A DNA stretch of 64,000 bases, from positions 5,735,129 through 5,799,128 of the forward strand of contig JAEMBT020000007.1 of assembly GCA_018873245.2 (NCBI GenBank), read 5' to 3'. Below the pieces are notes generated by a model, which worked only from the letters and a program-made list of their open reading frames with translations, was not told the origin of the DNA and made no database searches. The translations under genes were made by a program, and so were the position numbers. Positions 47,583 to 59,620 of this stretch are shown here, piece by piece (within the stretch, counting starts at the first letter, position 1; every line of letters starts with the position of its first letter). The stretch comes from Archegozetes longisetosus (taxonomy: Eukaryota > Arthropoda > Arachnida > Sarcoptiformes > Trhypochthoniidae).

Positions 47583-49674
47583 TCAGTTGTCCATTTTCGT
47601 GTATGGAAAATAATAGATAAGTTGTGATTGACTGAAGTTCCAGTGACTAGCAGCCAATTCAATCATTTCCAGATACAGTTTCTGACAAATCATTTGATGT
47701 GAACAGTTTGCAGAAAGAAAGGCGTCGCGAATCATCATCACTAATGTCTTCATGCGTGATGGATTATCTTCTTCTAGATATTTACCTAAGTAAAAAAATT
47801 GCATACCATATAAAACCAACACATTATAACACAACGGATATAAACATCAAAATTCATGATTAAAATCTAACCACAAGAACGCAGTACTGATTGAAGACAT
47901 TCGATCTCAGATGGAGTCGAGTTGGCGTTCAGCAGAATGGCTTGACACGAATCAAGGAGCAGTATTGAAAACTGTTTCTGTTGTTTAGCTACCAAAGAAG
48001 GAGTCGTTTGATTTGGCCTCGCTTTTGGCAGATCAAAACCATATTCATCGCACTCGTCCTCATATTCGTCATCATTTTCATCATCAAAATAATGTCTTCG
48101 ATTACCAGTTCTCAAACTGATATATAATTCTGTAATGAAAGAGACGTAAGCAGTCCAACGTCTGGCACCACCGCTTGTTAGCCGAAGTTTATCTCTTTCA
48201 TTAAACCACTCGCGAAGACAATTAAGAAGCGATTCGATGAATAAATGATTACGGATTTGACACTGCTTCTCATTAATATTCAAGCAGATTCGTGCCATGG
48301 CCTGAGAGTTACAGGATTTTTCGAGAGCTTTATTGCAAAGAATGCGCACGACTTGCATCAGTTGAGTCATTGTGAGTGAGTTTGCCTTTTCCATGGCTCT
48401 TCGGACTAAAGTGACATTTTCCCACGAAATGCCATCGATCGACATCAAGTGTCCGATCGATTCTTGATTATTACTCGCATCTTTATTACTACCAAATGAT
48501 TTCGATCTTTTTAGTGCACTTTTTAAAGGTTGAGAAACTGTCAAAAGTGAAGCCGATATTTAGATCATAGCCTCTTAGAGGTAGTTAACAGTCTTCTTTA
48601 GCGTTTATCCATTTGAAACTTAGGCTAACTTTTCAATGGTTAACTCTTACCGTTAGTAATGTTTCCACGATTACTGGTATTAGTTATTTTATTCGATTCG
48701 TTATTCGACTGTGAGGTCGACGTCGTTGAAGATGAATGAGATTCCGGTGATCCAGCTCGATTGAAGCCGACTCTGGCTGACGGCGGACGATATATTGGTT
48801 GTGAAGGTTTGACATACTTGTAAATTACCTAAGTATTAGAGCTTCCATATCTTAATAAGATTAGTTATTTAAATTAGAGATAACCAAATTGACCACTTCG
48901 ATTGCGTGAGATTTTGATACAAAGGAGAAGTAAGCGATTTTTTCAATTAAATTCCGGAGATCAATTTTACATTCAAGTTACACGAAAACTTTTATTACTG
49001 AATATTACATCAATTATTAACAAGCTGTTATGAGACTAACGCGAGTTGCGTGGGAGGTGATCAGTCTGGAGATAATAGTACTCTGAGAAAATTTATAGTA
49101 TTAATAGAGATCTAGTAAATTGAATATTTTAAGGTTCCATATCTGAATCATTAGTTTAATTTCTATTCAGGAGTACAATTAGAATGAAGTGATGCGTCAA
49201 TAACAAATTTTTATGGTTTTTACCAATTCACTCAATTACTTACGAAAAGGTATTAAGCTTAAAACATAAATCATAATTTAATCCAATAAATGGCAGAATA
49301 GTCACTAAAAATAAATGATTTCATGCTTGTTTGAGTGAAAGCTAGCAATAAACCTGTTAGTATATGTTATTCTTAAATTTTTAGCTGTCCCTTATCGATG
49401 ATCTGCACTCATGAGGGACTAATAGAGATCTACTTGGTGCTAACTTGTTCAAACTAGGATATCTATTCATGCGTAGGACATGATCGCTACCAATAAAACA
49501 TCGATTATTAAAATGTTGTTCTCGCTGATAGGCAATATACAGATTTGGAATAACTTCGCATTTATTGATTGTGAGTATATTATCACTTAATACCTGTTGT
49601 GATGCTTGTCTTAGCTGATGACTTGATGGCATGCGTATTGATGAGTTTGATGTTGATTCAGACGATGGCCACAT
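47583..49674 (-). CDS. MIF4G-domain protein, CTIF-like (cap-binding-complex translation factor family)
   Basis: Probably a helical-repeat adaptor in mRNA translation, like CTIF, which works with the nuclear cap-binding complex. Exons 49674-49594, 48828-48651, 48537-47872, 47785-47583 (TGA), phases 0, 1, 1, give 375 residues. ATG 49674 is preceded in frame by TAA at 49680-49678. Residues 1-110 are Ser/Pro/Asn-rich and disordered (RPPSARVGFNRAG, then a Ser/Thr/Asn tract). The MIF4G helices run from about 120 to the end: VRRAMEKANS, RWTAYVSFITELY, then LGKYL-type GKYLEEDNPSRMKTLVMMIRD and KLYLEMIELAASHWNF near the C terminus, matching CTIF/MIF4GD. An acidic insert (residues about 238-252, DDENDDEYEDECDE) interrupts the domain. 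Much shorter than vertebrate CTIF; the N-terminal exon is the least certain, chosen by its CAG|GTATTA donor and phase. Confidence 0.8.
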
Positions 49675-51231
49675 AATTTAGGTTACCTTTAATTGATGGA
49701 TAATTCAATATAATGTGGTACATAATGATTTGATTTAAGAAATATTTACCAAATTAATAAATTGTATCATTATATGATAGTTGCACTCAAGCCATCCATA
49801 AATATATACATTGATGACATCATTTCCAAACCACTCCTTCGAGAGTTCTTAAAATAGATATAAACTCTAATTGAAGAAGACTTAGCGTTCATTTCCTAAA
49901 TAAGTTACTAAACTTAAAAGTACACAAAAAGCACTTCTCAATTTAGACTTCTAGGAACCTTCACTTACATAATGCTTCCAATTAACAAAACATTTTTCAC
50001 ATTTCTCTCTTAAAACTTTTTTTACAACCGTTTTGCTTGATTTCAACCTGAGTTATGCGTCAATTATCTTGTGACTATTTTCAACTATTCATAACAGTAG
50101 CCAAAGCTTAGAGCATTTTAAATGTTTCTTCATCACTTTTCGAGATAGGTTGAAAATTGAGCTCAACTATTCAGTTAAACTTGAAGATTTTCACTAAATC
50201 ACAGAACTTGCATTGAACTGAACTAGCATCAGCTACTAAGTTTTGAAGCACGAATATCTAAATTGATTATTGAAGTTTTTAAAATTAAAAACTGCTTAAT
50301 AAATGGAAAAAGCTACCTGAAAACTCTTTCAAAGATATAAATTGAAGACGATAATTGTGAATAAGACTCATGATGATTATTGACTATTTGTTTACAGTCA
50401 GTGGGCAATGCACTCAATTTTCTTATGATAAATCGCTATTTCAATTTTTCAGTAGCTGTCTCATTAATATAAAAGCCATTTATTTTGATCGTTTCAACAT
50501 TAAGACATTTCTTAATGGAATCTCAAACTCCACAATTTGTCAAATATTTCAATTTTTCAAAGATTTAACATTTGCGATATTTTGTTTTAATTGTTTTGAC
50601 TTAAGTTATAAGTTAACTATAAATTTTTGCAAATTGGACAAAACTTTCAAATGAATTTTTATCAAATCGTAGTTTTTCTTAGTATTTTACTCAACGTTAA
50701 ATATAAACCAAAGTATCAATTCCTTTATTAGTCGAGAATCAATTCATAAGAGTTAAACAGACTTAATAGAGATGATTGAAAACTTTTGTTAAATATTGCG
50801 GAAAAGTAACATTTGTGAGAATCAAATAAATTATGTAATGAGAAATGAAGTCAACAATCTTTTAGTAAAAGGTTTAACATGGTTTCAATGTAAAAATTGA
50901 GTAAAGTTTAAATTAGTTTATAAACAGGCACATTTTGATTAACAAAATTGGCTCTAATATGCATAAAACTTTTATGTCAATATTTTTGTTGGCTTACAAA
51001 TCTAAATGTTAAGTCTTTAGACAGTTTGACATATATGAAAAGTTCTTCAATAACTTAGAGTTTTATCAGCTTTTAATTCGTAGGAAGCCATTGATAGAGG
51101 CAAAGATTGGGCCTATTTTTGAGAGGAAAACCGGTTATTAATCACTTTGAGGATATCACTTGTCTCTTAATCTGAGAGAAAACGTAATCTAAGAGGTATA
51201 AATTAATTGAAAATTGAAAAAAGAATAAAAG
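49675..51231. other. Intergenic AT-rich region
   Basis: Upstream of the MIF4G gene and downstream of the monooxygenase gene (both on the minus strand). The open frame 50370-50654 is Phe/Ile/Lys-rich, with no signal, domain or splice context. No promoter motif was convincing. Confidence 0.45.
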
Positions 51232-53786
51232 TTATAAACAAAGATGGGTTACAAAAATTAAAATAAAACTCATTAAACAAATATAATAAGTGTTATAACA
51301 ACTATTCAGGACTAAATTTTCACACTCTTTAAGAGGTTCTATATATTGATTTTTTATTTTTGGATAACTAATGAGATCTTCAATTTCGTCCATGCCCTCC
51401 ACGCCATCAATTCTTCTCCAAAAGCACTGAGCCTTTTGTGGCGCATATCTTATCAAATCATGAGATTTACTCATCAAATTCTGGTCCCAATAACTTCTAT
51501 TTAGGACATAGTTGGACAGTCGCTGGTTTGCATAATTGGATGGCATCACAATTATTGGGTTCATGTCATTGTCATCAATGCTATCGATGTAGAAAAAGAT
51601 GCGAATTAATTGAGATTTAATTAACAAATGATACATACCTTTTGACTTCTGCCACGCCCGAGAGTTTCATAACAGTTTGTGGCGTAAGACCACTCAGACA
51701 TGTTCGGGTGGACTTCATTCTTGGATAATAGACCAGGAATACCATACACATCTCTTCTTTGGTTGAAAGACCACCCTAAACACATCATTTAAAGAATATT
51801 TAAAAATATATTTGTGATTTCAATATTAGTTTAGAACATAAGTTGCATACAAATAATGGTTTATCTCTCGATGACGTATCATAAGTACACTCAACGGTGA
51901 TCTGATCATTGGGTAATATCACACATTGGTTAGAAGCTCTCTGAAAGTCTTGAAAGTTAAAGTCATAATTGTTTTCTTTGGCGATTGGCTCTAATTCAGT
52001 GTCTCCGCGAAAATGCCGCACAAGTATTTTGCGAACTAATAATAATTATTTTGTTAAAACAGTTATTCAGTTCATTACAATGTTTTGAAATGTTAGCTTC
52101 AAACCATGTTTGTGTCCATGAGGTAGACTTGCGATCACATTAATACCAGTCGAAGGCATCTTATGCTTAAAACAGTTCGGATGACAGTGTCCAGCAATCG
52201 TTACGCTCTCTTGCTTAGGTGGTATCAGAAGTCTGTAGTCGACAACTGATCCCATTGTTGCCGTGTCCGCATCGTATTTGCGTAACTTTTTAGTGTAAAT
52301 CAATCTTAAACCTGATGAGTCATATTTACCACCAATTAGTTCTGGATTGTCGTAGTGGATCTCAAATAAGAAAAATGTAGTTTCATCATCTTCAGCAATT
52401 GGCATTCCTACATCTTTTGGTAAAGTGAAGGCATCGCCACCAGTTGCCCAAACCTGTTATTTTTTGATATTGCTGCTTAGCTAACTTCTACAATTTTATT
52501 GCCATTTAACTTACCATATAAACTGATTGGCAATGAATGAAGTCGAATGGCATATTAGCGAAATCGAAACAGTTGGCACCATTATGTTTGGCGTATTGTT
52601 GCATATATGAAGAGTTCGGATGAAGACAACGGTAGAGAACCATATGATGAACAAATGGAGCATTAGTGAGAGGAGATATTATTGGTTCGATCTATTATTG
52701 AAAAATACATTTTTATTTAAATAAATTTATGACAATTTGTGAGTAAAAGTTTCGTTTATACCCGAACGACATGTATTTTACTTGTGAAGGGCGCGATAAC
52801 TACTTTACACCAGTACGTAGTATCTGAAGAGTTAGGTATCAACATATTGCTCGATGTGATGTCCCATTTCATCAAATGTTCTTCATTATGATCAATCGAG
52901 TTATGTCTTGGAATGCTTAACAGATGAATACTTCTGGTACCTCTGTTCCTAGTCTTGTGTTGAGGCATAGCAAATGCTGAAGAAGGATCGTCTTCATGAT
53001 AGGCCCAAATTATTTTTGTTATGTCGCTTGTTATTTGTAGATCTGTTTCTTTGTCGCACGTATAGTAAACACGGGTGAATGTCATCGATGTATGCGTTGA
53101 GTTTTGTTCTGATCTAATTAGATGCCAGTCTTGAGACTCATCAATTGTTGGTAAATCTTCATCTTCAGCAAAACGATCCTAAAAATATATATGCTTATTG
53201 CATGAACATTAATAAAATCAGACTTTCTTTTATCAATCTATTAGCTTTGACGTTCATAAAGAATGACTTAATTGTACTTAAAAGCACTAAATAATAAACT
53301 GAAAAACTTTGCAGAATTAAGCTTGATTATTAATTTCTTAATAGTACTTAGTTTTAGGAAGCCATCTATCTTATTTAAACCAAAAGAAAAACATTTAGAA
53401 TCAGTCTTCTATAGAAAAAATTGAGACTTAAAAAATTAACAAACAAAAGTTTAAATGTTTTCAATAAACTTTTAAACTTATTAATTTAATAAATAAAAGT
53501 TTATTAAAGTTGTTGGGCATACGTGAAAGTGTGTTAAGCCACTGTCATCGACCCATCCGATAACGAGATCGCTGCCAGTCATACCTCCATTCGGTGATAT
53601 TCCAAATCCAATCCAACCTCTAGTTTCAACAACAACATTGAATGTGATCTGTTGTTTGAGGTCATCAAAAGACCACTTAAGATGATATTTATTGTGAGGA
53701 TCTAATGTTATTTCATGCATCCATTGAGCAACAGATAGTGACAAAACATTTATTAGAAATAAAATCTTCATAATTAACTGATTCAT
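51232..53786 (-). CDS. Copper type II ascorbate-dependent monooxygenase, MOXD1 / dopamine beta-hydroxylase-like
   Basis: Hydroxylase with two copper sites, expected in the secretory pathway. Exons 53786-53523, 53178-52762, 52691-52515, 52453-52105, 52035-51851, 51775-51639, 51580-51232, phases 0,0,0,1,0,2, give 625 residues (human MOXD1 is about 613). A signal peptide (MKILFLINVLSLSVAQ after a short lead) precedes a DOMON domain (ETRGWIGFGISPNGGMTGSDLVIGW, residues about 30-120). CuA has HHM (His242-243). CuB has H-G-H (about 398-400, in SLPHGHKH) and Met about 473 in EEMC, so the copper ligands I can place are present. The C terminus is hydrophobic (ICLMSFILIFVTHLCL), suggesting a membrane or lipid anchor as in MOXD1-type proteins rather than soluble DBH. 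The exon 4 donor (GTTTGA) is unusual but keeps phase. Substrate not predictable. Confidence 0.92.
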
Positions 53787-55844
53787 TGTTTAAAACAGTT
53801 GGAACTAAGTTTCAAAGATAAAACAGAGCCATTTTTGACTTTTTAAAATCCCACTCACAGACACCTTATCTTAAGGATTCGGTCAAATACATGAACACTT
53901 AAAAGCTTTGATAGTGGAACAAAAGTTTTTTAAACACATTTTTCAGGCATCATAATTGTTCTAGTGTGAAATTTCTTAAATCTATTCAGGTTTTAGACTG
54001 TTTTGATGTGTTTTTCATGAGAATTAGTACTATTTTCGTGATAATAAAATATTATTTGTGACCAAATACTAAAGTCTCACTTGAGGTACGCCCCAACAAG
54101 TTATGCCTCGAGGCAAAGAGTCAGTCGTCTACTAATAATGTTCATCCGCTGCTAACTTCTAAACCTTATCTTTACATTTATATAGACAGTAATAATTTGT
54201 GATTCACTCCTATGCAGGTCTCTGCACTGAATGCTTCGATTGATATCAGTCTAAAGTAGATTCATATAAAAACTTGTGTATACTTTTAGCTCTTCAAAGC
54301 TATAAAGCAGACCTTTTTAAGAGAACTCAAATTATTTTGAGTTTGAGTTAATTTTATCGAAACTTAAACTTAATTAATATAATTTTTTCGATTAAACTTA
54401 AACTCAAATAAATTGAAATTGTTCAACTCGAAAAGGTATGCTATAAGGCCATAATTAGTTTTAATCGACATACTTAAAACATTTCATGTATTGAACTAAG
54501 ATGTTATTAAAATTTGAATGCAGAAGTTAACTAAGTCAAGTCTATAAACTTAATTTTCTAGTTAGCTTATAGTTTGGGAGCGACGTTAAATTTAATCTTT
54601 TGAAAAGACTGTTTCAAAGAAAGCCTTGAATTAGTTCGACTAACTTTTGATATAATTTGCAACTTCTATGAGCGTGTAGCTTAGTCGTTTTCGAGTTTAT
54701 TCAAAATACACGCCTATTATTGTTTTATATTAGCCCTTAATAACCTCATTTCTAACTTTTTTAATTAGCGGATAATCAGTTTTGTGTTCACATAAAAAAG
54801 TATAGACTTCGTCTGCAGACTTAAACATACAATTATATTCATCCTTCAAATTTTGATAACTTTTCTAGAAAAAAATGTTGAATTTCAATTAGACATTCTT
54901 CTAAGAGGTCAATTTTTTCATCTATGACCACAAACATAGAGGATTCTTAATTCAATTGAATGCTCTAATTGTTTGTCCGTAATGTCTGTTTAGTCAATAA
55001 AGTATCGAATACACAATTACCCATAAAAAATGATAGAAAAAGATTTTCTTTTAAGATTTGAAAGATATCAGGTTAAGAAGAAAATTTCAATTTGAAGTTA
55101 TTGCATCTTATCATACAGTCGGGAGCAAATCAGAACGTATTTGAACTAAACAATACTTTTGATATGACTGAAGATCTTATAAAAGTGCTTATTACTAATA
55201 AATATCTCAAAAATTATTTATAAAAACAGATATGTTTTCATTAATCAGTCATCGATTCTTTTATTAAAAGCACAGCTTTAGTTCATTTATAAAATATAAT
55301 AAATTTTTTTAACAAAACCTTAATTTTGGTTATAATTTTGTAGCTAAATCATATAAGAGTACACTCATGAACCAAATTATATTCAAAATTAATAATTGGT
55401 TGAAAATTTTATTACATTTTATAAAAACTTAAAGTTATGCTTCAAACGAAAGATTAGCGAGAGCTTATAATTGTTTCTATGAATAAGTTTGTTGGTGGTA
55501 AAGGTTTTTATAAAAAATTTTGAAAGAACTATGCTTTAAAAATCGTTTATAAATTAAAATTTGAGTTGAAGATAGTGAATATATTTTAGTAAAATATACT
55601 AGTTTAAAGGTGATTTAAATGAGCAGAACCTTGTTCATATACAGTTTTGAAACGTCAACTTGACAGGACTCTTCAGACACACACGCACTTCATAGCAGAC
55701 ACGTACTATTTAATTGCTGGTTAATTAAAATTGTTTTTCACGCTCAAGGCCTATCAACGATATAGTAAAAAGCATTTCCTTTTAGCCAAGTTATTATTTC
55801 TGTGCAATTCAATTGTTTCTAAAGTTTTGTTTAGAGTAAAAGTA
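53787..55844. other. AT-rich intergenic DNA upstream of the monooxygenase
   Basis: No open frame, RNA gene or TATA box stands out. Includes the promoter region of the monooxygenase gene. Confidence 0.45.
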
Positions 55845-56500
55845 GATTGAAGCTTTAACTGCAAAAGGAGCCTCTTCCCTATCTATAAGTGCCAAAAGGG
55901 CTTATTAAGCACTTCTTATTAAGTATCTATATATCATATTTAGCTCTTTAGTCATTCAATTTTTTTTGAATACGAGCCTTAAGTTTAAGATTATTAGTGT
56001 AAAAAGTATTGAAGACTACTTTTAAATTGGAAAGAAGATGAGATTATTAAGATTATATTAGAACTAATCCAACCTTTCATATCTATATCAAACTTTTAGC
56101 TTGATTTCAGTAGAGTTCGATATGAATGAAAGTTTGTACTAATGATCATTTGCATAATATGTAAATCATTCATAAGTTATATTATTTTTGTTTTATACAA
56201 TTAAAACTTATTGCAATAAGACTTATTAAAGTCTTATCTATATTATTTTACCATTAGTTAAAAGTTCAAATGTTAACTGAATCAAAACTTATATGAATGT
56301 GTGTCTTGATATACACGTTTTGATGTTTTAGTTCCAATAGTAAAGCTCAGAATGAAAAATGTTCGATTAGTCAATAAAGCTGAATGACTAAAACTTAATA
56401 CTGAATATGAAGTTTTGGTTTGAGTTTATCATTATTAAGAAGCCCTTTTCACATACGAAAGTAGAAAAGAGGCTCTTCTTGCAGTTAAAGCTTCAAATCA
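55845..56500. mobile_element. 656-bp element with about 65-bp terminal inverted repeats
   Basis: The left arm contains GATTGAAGCTTTAACTGCAA, then GAGCCTCTT and AAAAGGGCTT. The reverse complement of the right arm reads GATTTGAAGCTTTAACTGCA, then GAGCCTCTT and AAAAGGGCTT in the same order and similar spacing. The arms are therefore homologous over about 65 bp with small indels. Superfamily not determined and no target duplication was clear. No coding frame. Confidence 0.65.
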
Positions 56501-56686
56501 TCCTAGCTTTGCTTGTAGAACGTTCAATAACTGTTATTTAGCTGTAGATTTAGATTATATATTCGGCAATATTTAAACTTAGGTTTTAATATATGTCAAG
56601 TTGATTTGATTTTCACTTTGATGTCAGCTTAAATCAAGTGTGTTTCTTTGCAAGTGCAAAATGCTTAATTCTAAATTACGGATTAA

Positions 56687-57649
56687 TACCCTACTTTACA
56701 CCCGATAAGACACGTCTTTAAGGAGAGAAAAGTGAATTTTACTGAAAAAACTAGGGTGCAACTTATACACTTACAAGAAATATTAGATACAAAGTTAAAA
56801 TTCAATCTGTAAGCTTTTTTATGTTCAATAGATTTCAATTAAAAGACAAAACATATGAGGACCTTGATACATTCGGAAAATTCTCTTCAATTTTAAGCTG
56901 AAATAAAAGGCTTGAAATGATTTTATTTACTTAATAAGTCTCAAGCGTTTGATCATTACGTATTTGGTTGAGATAACTATTATTGAGTATTATTCAACTT
57001 TAGTGTAATTTAACAAATGATTTTTCAACATATTTTGATTAATACAGTATACTCCCGATTTTGGCACTCCGCTTAATAGCAGTTTTCGATTTTGGCAAAC
57101 GCTTTCTTGTGTCCCGACTAACCCTATGACCCCTTTAGTAATATTATGACTCAGTCGAATTTTGGCAAAATTCAATTTTGACAACTTATTTTCGAAGCCG
57201 CAATGAATTGCCAAAATCGGGAGTATACTGTAGTTAGAAAGTATAATCGATTATAAAGTGCTTGTGATTAATAGAGAACGTTAATATAAGTTTACTTTAA
57301 ATAAATATAAATTGGACCGAATTATTGAAACACTAATATAGGAAGGATTTCCCTCAAGCATTAAGGTCTGAATATGAATATATGGTGGTCGTTATGTAGA
57401 TGAGCTAAGATGATGAACTTTATTACCAAACTTTTAAGTTAAAACTGTCAAGTACTTGGACTTTTCAAAAGTTTCTTTAAGTAAAACACTGATAAGCTCA
57501 TACGTAAATTAGTTATATTTTTAATCACCATTATTTTCATGTGTGACTTATAGGCCAGTACTACTTATATGTTAGATCAAAAGTATGAATCTCAAAATTT
57601 TTGCTGTGACTTATACACGAGTGCGTCTTATTGGCCGTAAAACAGTGTA
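56687..57649. mobile_element. About 0.96-kb TA-flanked transposon remnant carrying a nested MITE
   Basis: Left end TA-CCCTACTTTACACCCGATA and right end (reverse complement) TA-CACTGTTTTACGGCCAATA continue with AAGAC(A/G)C. Subterminal blocks of the GTGCAACTTATACAC kind occur near both ends. The 57045-57230 element lies inside, so this one is older. The outer copy is therefore about 0.77 kb without its passenger. Confidence 0.6.
57045..57230. mobile_element. 186-bp intact-ended MITE (pogo/mariner-like, TA target)
   Basis: Perfect 22-bp terminal inverted repeats, starting CAGTATACTCCCGATTTTGG on the left and identical on the reverse complement of the right end. It is flanked by TA on both sides (57043-57044, 57231-57232), the expected target duplication. 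The interior repeats the ATTTTGGCAAA block several times. Perfect ends suggest a recent insertion. The antisense frame at 56990-57214 is a shadow. Confidence 0.9.
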
Positions 57650-58928
57650 CTATTATTTCATTTGTGAATTAAGCTCTATAAGCATTAAGTTTTGAAATTG
57701 GCATAACAATATACCTTTATCGAAATATAGAACATTCACCATCATTTTGGCTTGCATTAAACTATAATATTCCCTGCGGTAAATCTTTGTTTCATCGTAT
57801 TCAACAAAAGTTATCCCATCAGTAAATTTCTTGTAAATAGTTTGCATCTGAAACTTATTCTTTTACAGTAGAAATGTTGTCAATGTTTCCAATTGTGATA
57901 TTGCTCTCTCCTAATGCTATACCTAATAAGCATGTTTCCACCAGAAATTGGACTTTCTAACATCACAACAACGTTATACCAATGAGTGCTAGCTAGTAAT
58001 TCAAGCATATGTTTATTGATCATATTCCTTCAGCTTGTATTCTTTGAGTGGCTTCCTGTTACTTCTTTAACTATTCCCTTACATCGATTCAATAAATTGT
58101 AAATTATTTTGGGTTAGATATATTATAGATTAAATCCATGAGCATCGTACCTGAATGTATAGATCTGAGCAAATTCTCGATTTATCAATTTTCTCATTAG
58201 TTTAACATATTTGATTTCATAGCTACAAAATTCTTAGCACCGAATCTTTCAATAAGAATTTTAGTTGGTTGTTTCAAATACTCTCTGGTGTGTGGCTGAC
58301 TTTCTATTTTTATTGGTTTGTAAAATAATGGGTGGAAGTGCATAGAATAATATTAAAAATTTCTTTGTTTTTGGTATTGCTCCACACCCCAGTCTATAGT
58401 TGAAGCGCCAGTTCATTCAATGATTGAGATACTGGTATCGATAATATGTTCATATTCTTCTTGGAGTAATGACCCAGAAGTAATGTCTTTTGGGCAGTTT
58501 CAGTACTGGTACAACTATTTTTTATATAGTTTAACAATTTTTTGTTCTCTACTATCGAAAACTATCGAAGAATTATCTCGAGTATAATCACAGCTAATGT
58601 TTCAAAATATCTTTCTGCTCAATGACTGATATTTTGTTTGCAAAATTAGATACAATATTGATTGAAGTATTCGTTTTAACGAACTCAGAATTGGATTTAA
58701 TTAAGTTCCTTCAGTTTTTTCTGATCAAATAGTGATTAGTTCACGATTGCGGGACTGATTGAGCAAATAGTTTGTTTGAGCTTGTTTTAAATAGAGTAAT
58801 GTTTTAATACATATTTTAAGTTTTCTTCAACAGTCAATGTTATACTATAGGGAGAACGGTGTAAATTTTCAATATTTAAACCTCCTTTTCGGACACTATA
58901 ACTAGTAATGCTCACAAATAATTATAAG
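57650..58928. other. Gene-poor stretch with unassigned coding-like debris on the minus strand
   Basis: The minus strand from about 58190 to 57650 has short frames with protein-like composition (for example FAQIYTFR, LLASTHWYNVVVML, FTDGITFVEYDE). They are broken and match no family I know. They could be an old gene fragment or transposon debris. No full gene model was possible. Confidence 0.35.
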
Positions 58929-59620
58929 CTTAAGCAAAAAATGGCGCAACCAGTTTTAAGGAACATCTCTCGATATTTCGGTTATTAATGAGCCTAACAG
59001 TGAATTTATCAGTTTCAGCTATAAATAATGAAACTTATTCTGATGTATAACATGTGTTTATATACCATGAGTATTTTAACAGATTTATCATTTCAATGAA
59101 AATGGCTAAACAATGTAATAATCGTTTGAAAGTTAAAGTATTATATGAAAGTGGCATTAAAGACCCAAAGATTCATAATATGACATATATACCATAAAGA
59201 ACTGTTCAGAGAAATATTAGCAAAGTTGCCAATAACTTAGATATAGGTCAGAAAGTTTGTTCAGGTAGACCAAGAATATTGAAAACTAATGACATGCCCA
59301 GAATTTCAAATCTTGCTAATAACTACCCGAAATATTATGAAAAAATTGAGAGATTATAACAAAGGAATATTTCTATTTGAAAGGAAGAAATCAACAGAGT
59401 ATGGTTAGAACTAAATCACGATCTCTTGACTTGCTTCGTGAAATGTATGCCAAGGAGAATAGAAATGTGTATTGCCTCTAGTGGTGCAAAATTAACTATT
59501 AATTTATCATGATATTTAATTTATAGTTAGTATATAATTAATATATAAAATATCATTATTATAAATCGATGAATAAAAAAGTTATATAAAAATATAAAAT
59601 GCCATTTTTTGCTCTTAACT
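58929..59620 (+). mobile_element. Tc1-like DNA transposon remnant
   Basis: Inverted ends: left TTAAGCAAAAAATGGCGCAA, right (reverse complement) AGTTAAGAGCAAAAAATGGC. From 59102 a Tc1-type transposase N-terminus reads MAKQCNNRLKVKVLYESGI..DPKI. One stop codon follows near 59196, then RTVQRNISKVANNLDIGQ and the linker motif GRPRIL (59263-59280), followed by RISNLANNYPK. This is the helix-turn-helix pair plus GRPR-type linker of IS630/Tc1 transposases. The DDE catalytic part is missing or reduced to a short tail, so the element is internally deleted and inactive. Confidence 0.75.

Noticed and set aside
49381-49593. Extension of the MIF4G first exon to a 97-residue frame
   Set aside because: A CAG|GTATTA donor after residue 27 keeps phase with the next exon; the rest of the frame is read as intron, though an alternative longer form is possible.
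53481-53522. Continuation of the monooxygenase exon 1 frame (VCPTTLINFYLLN)
   Set aside because: Lies beyond the CAC|GTATGC donor; splicing there restores the DRFAEDED part expected in the family.
57653-57847. 64-residue minus-strand frame
   Set aside because: Composition is protein-like, but flanking frames are broken and no family fits; kept only as unassigned debris.
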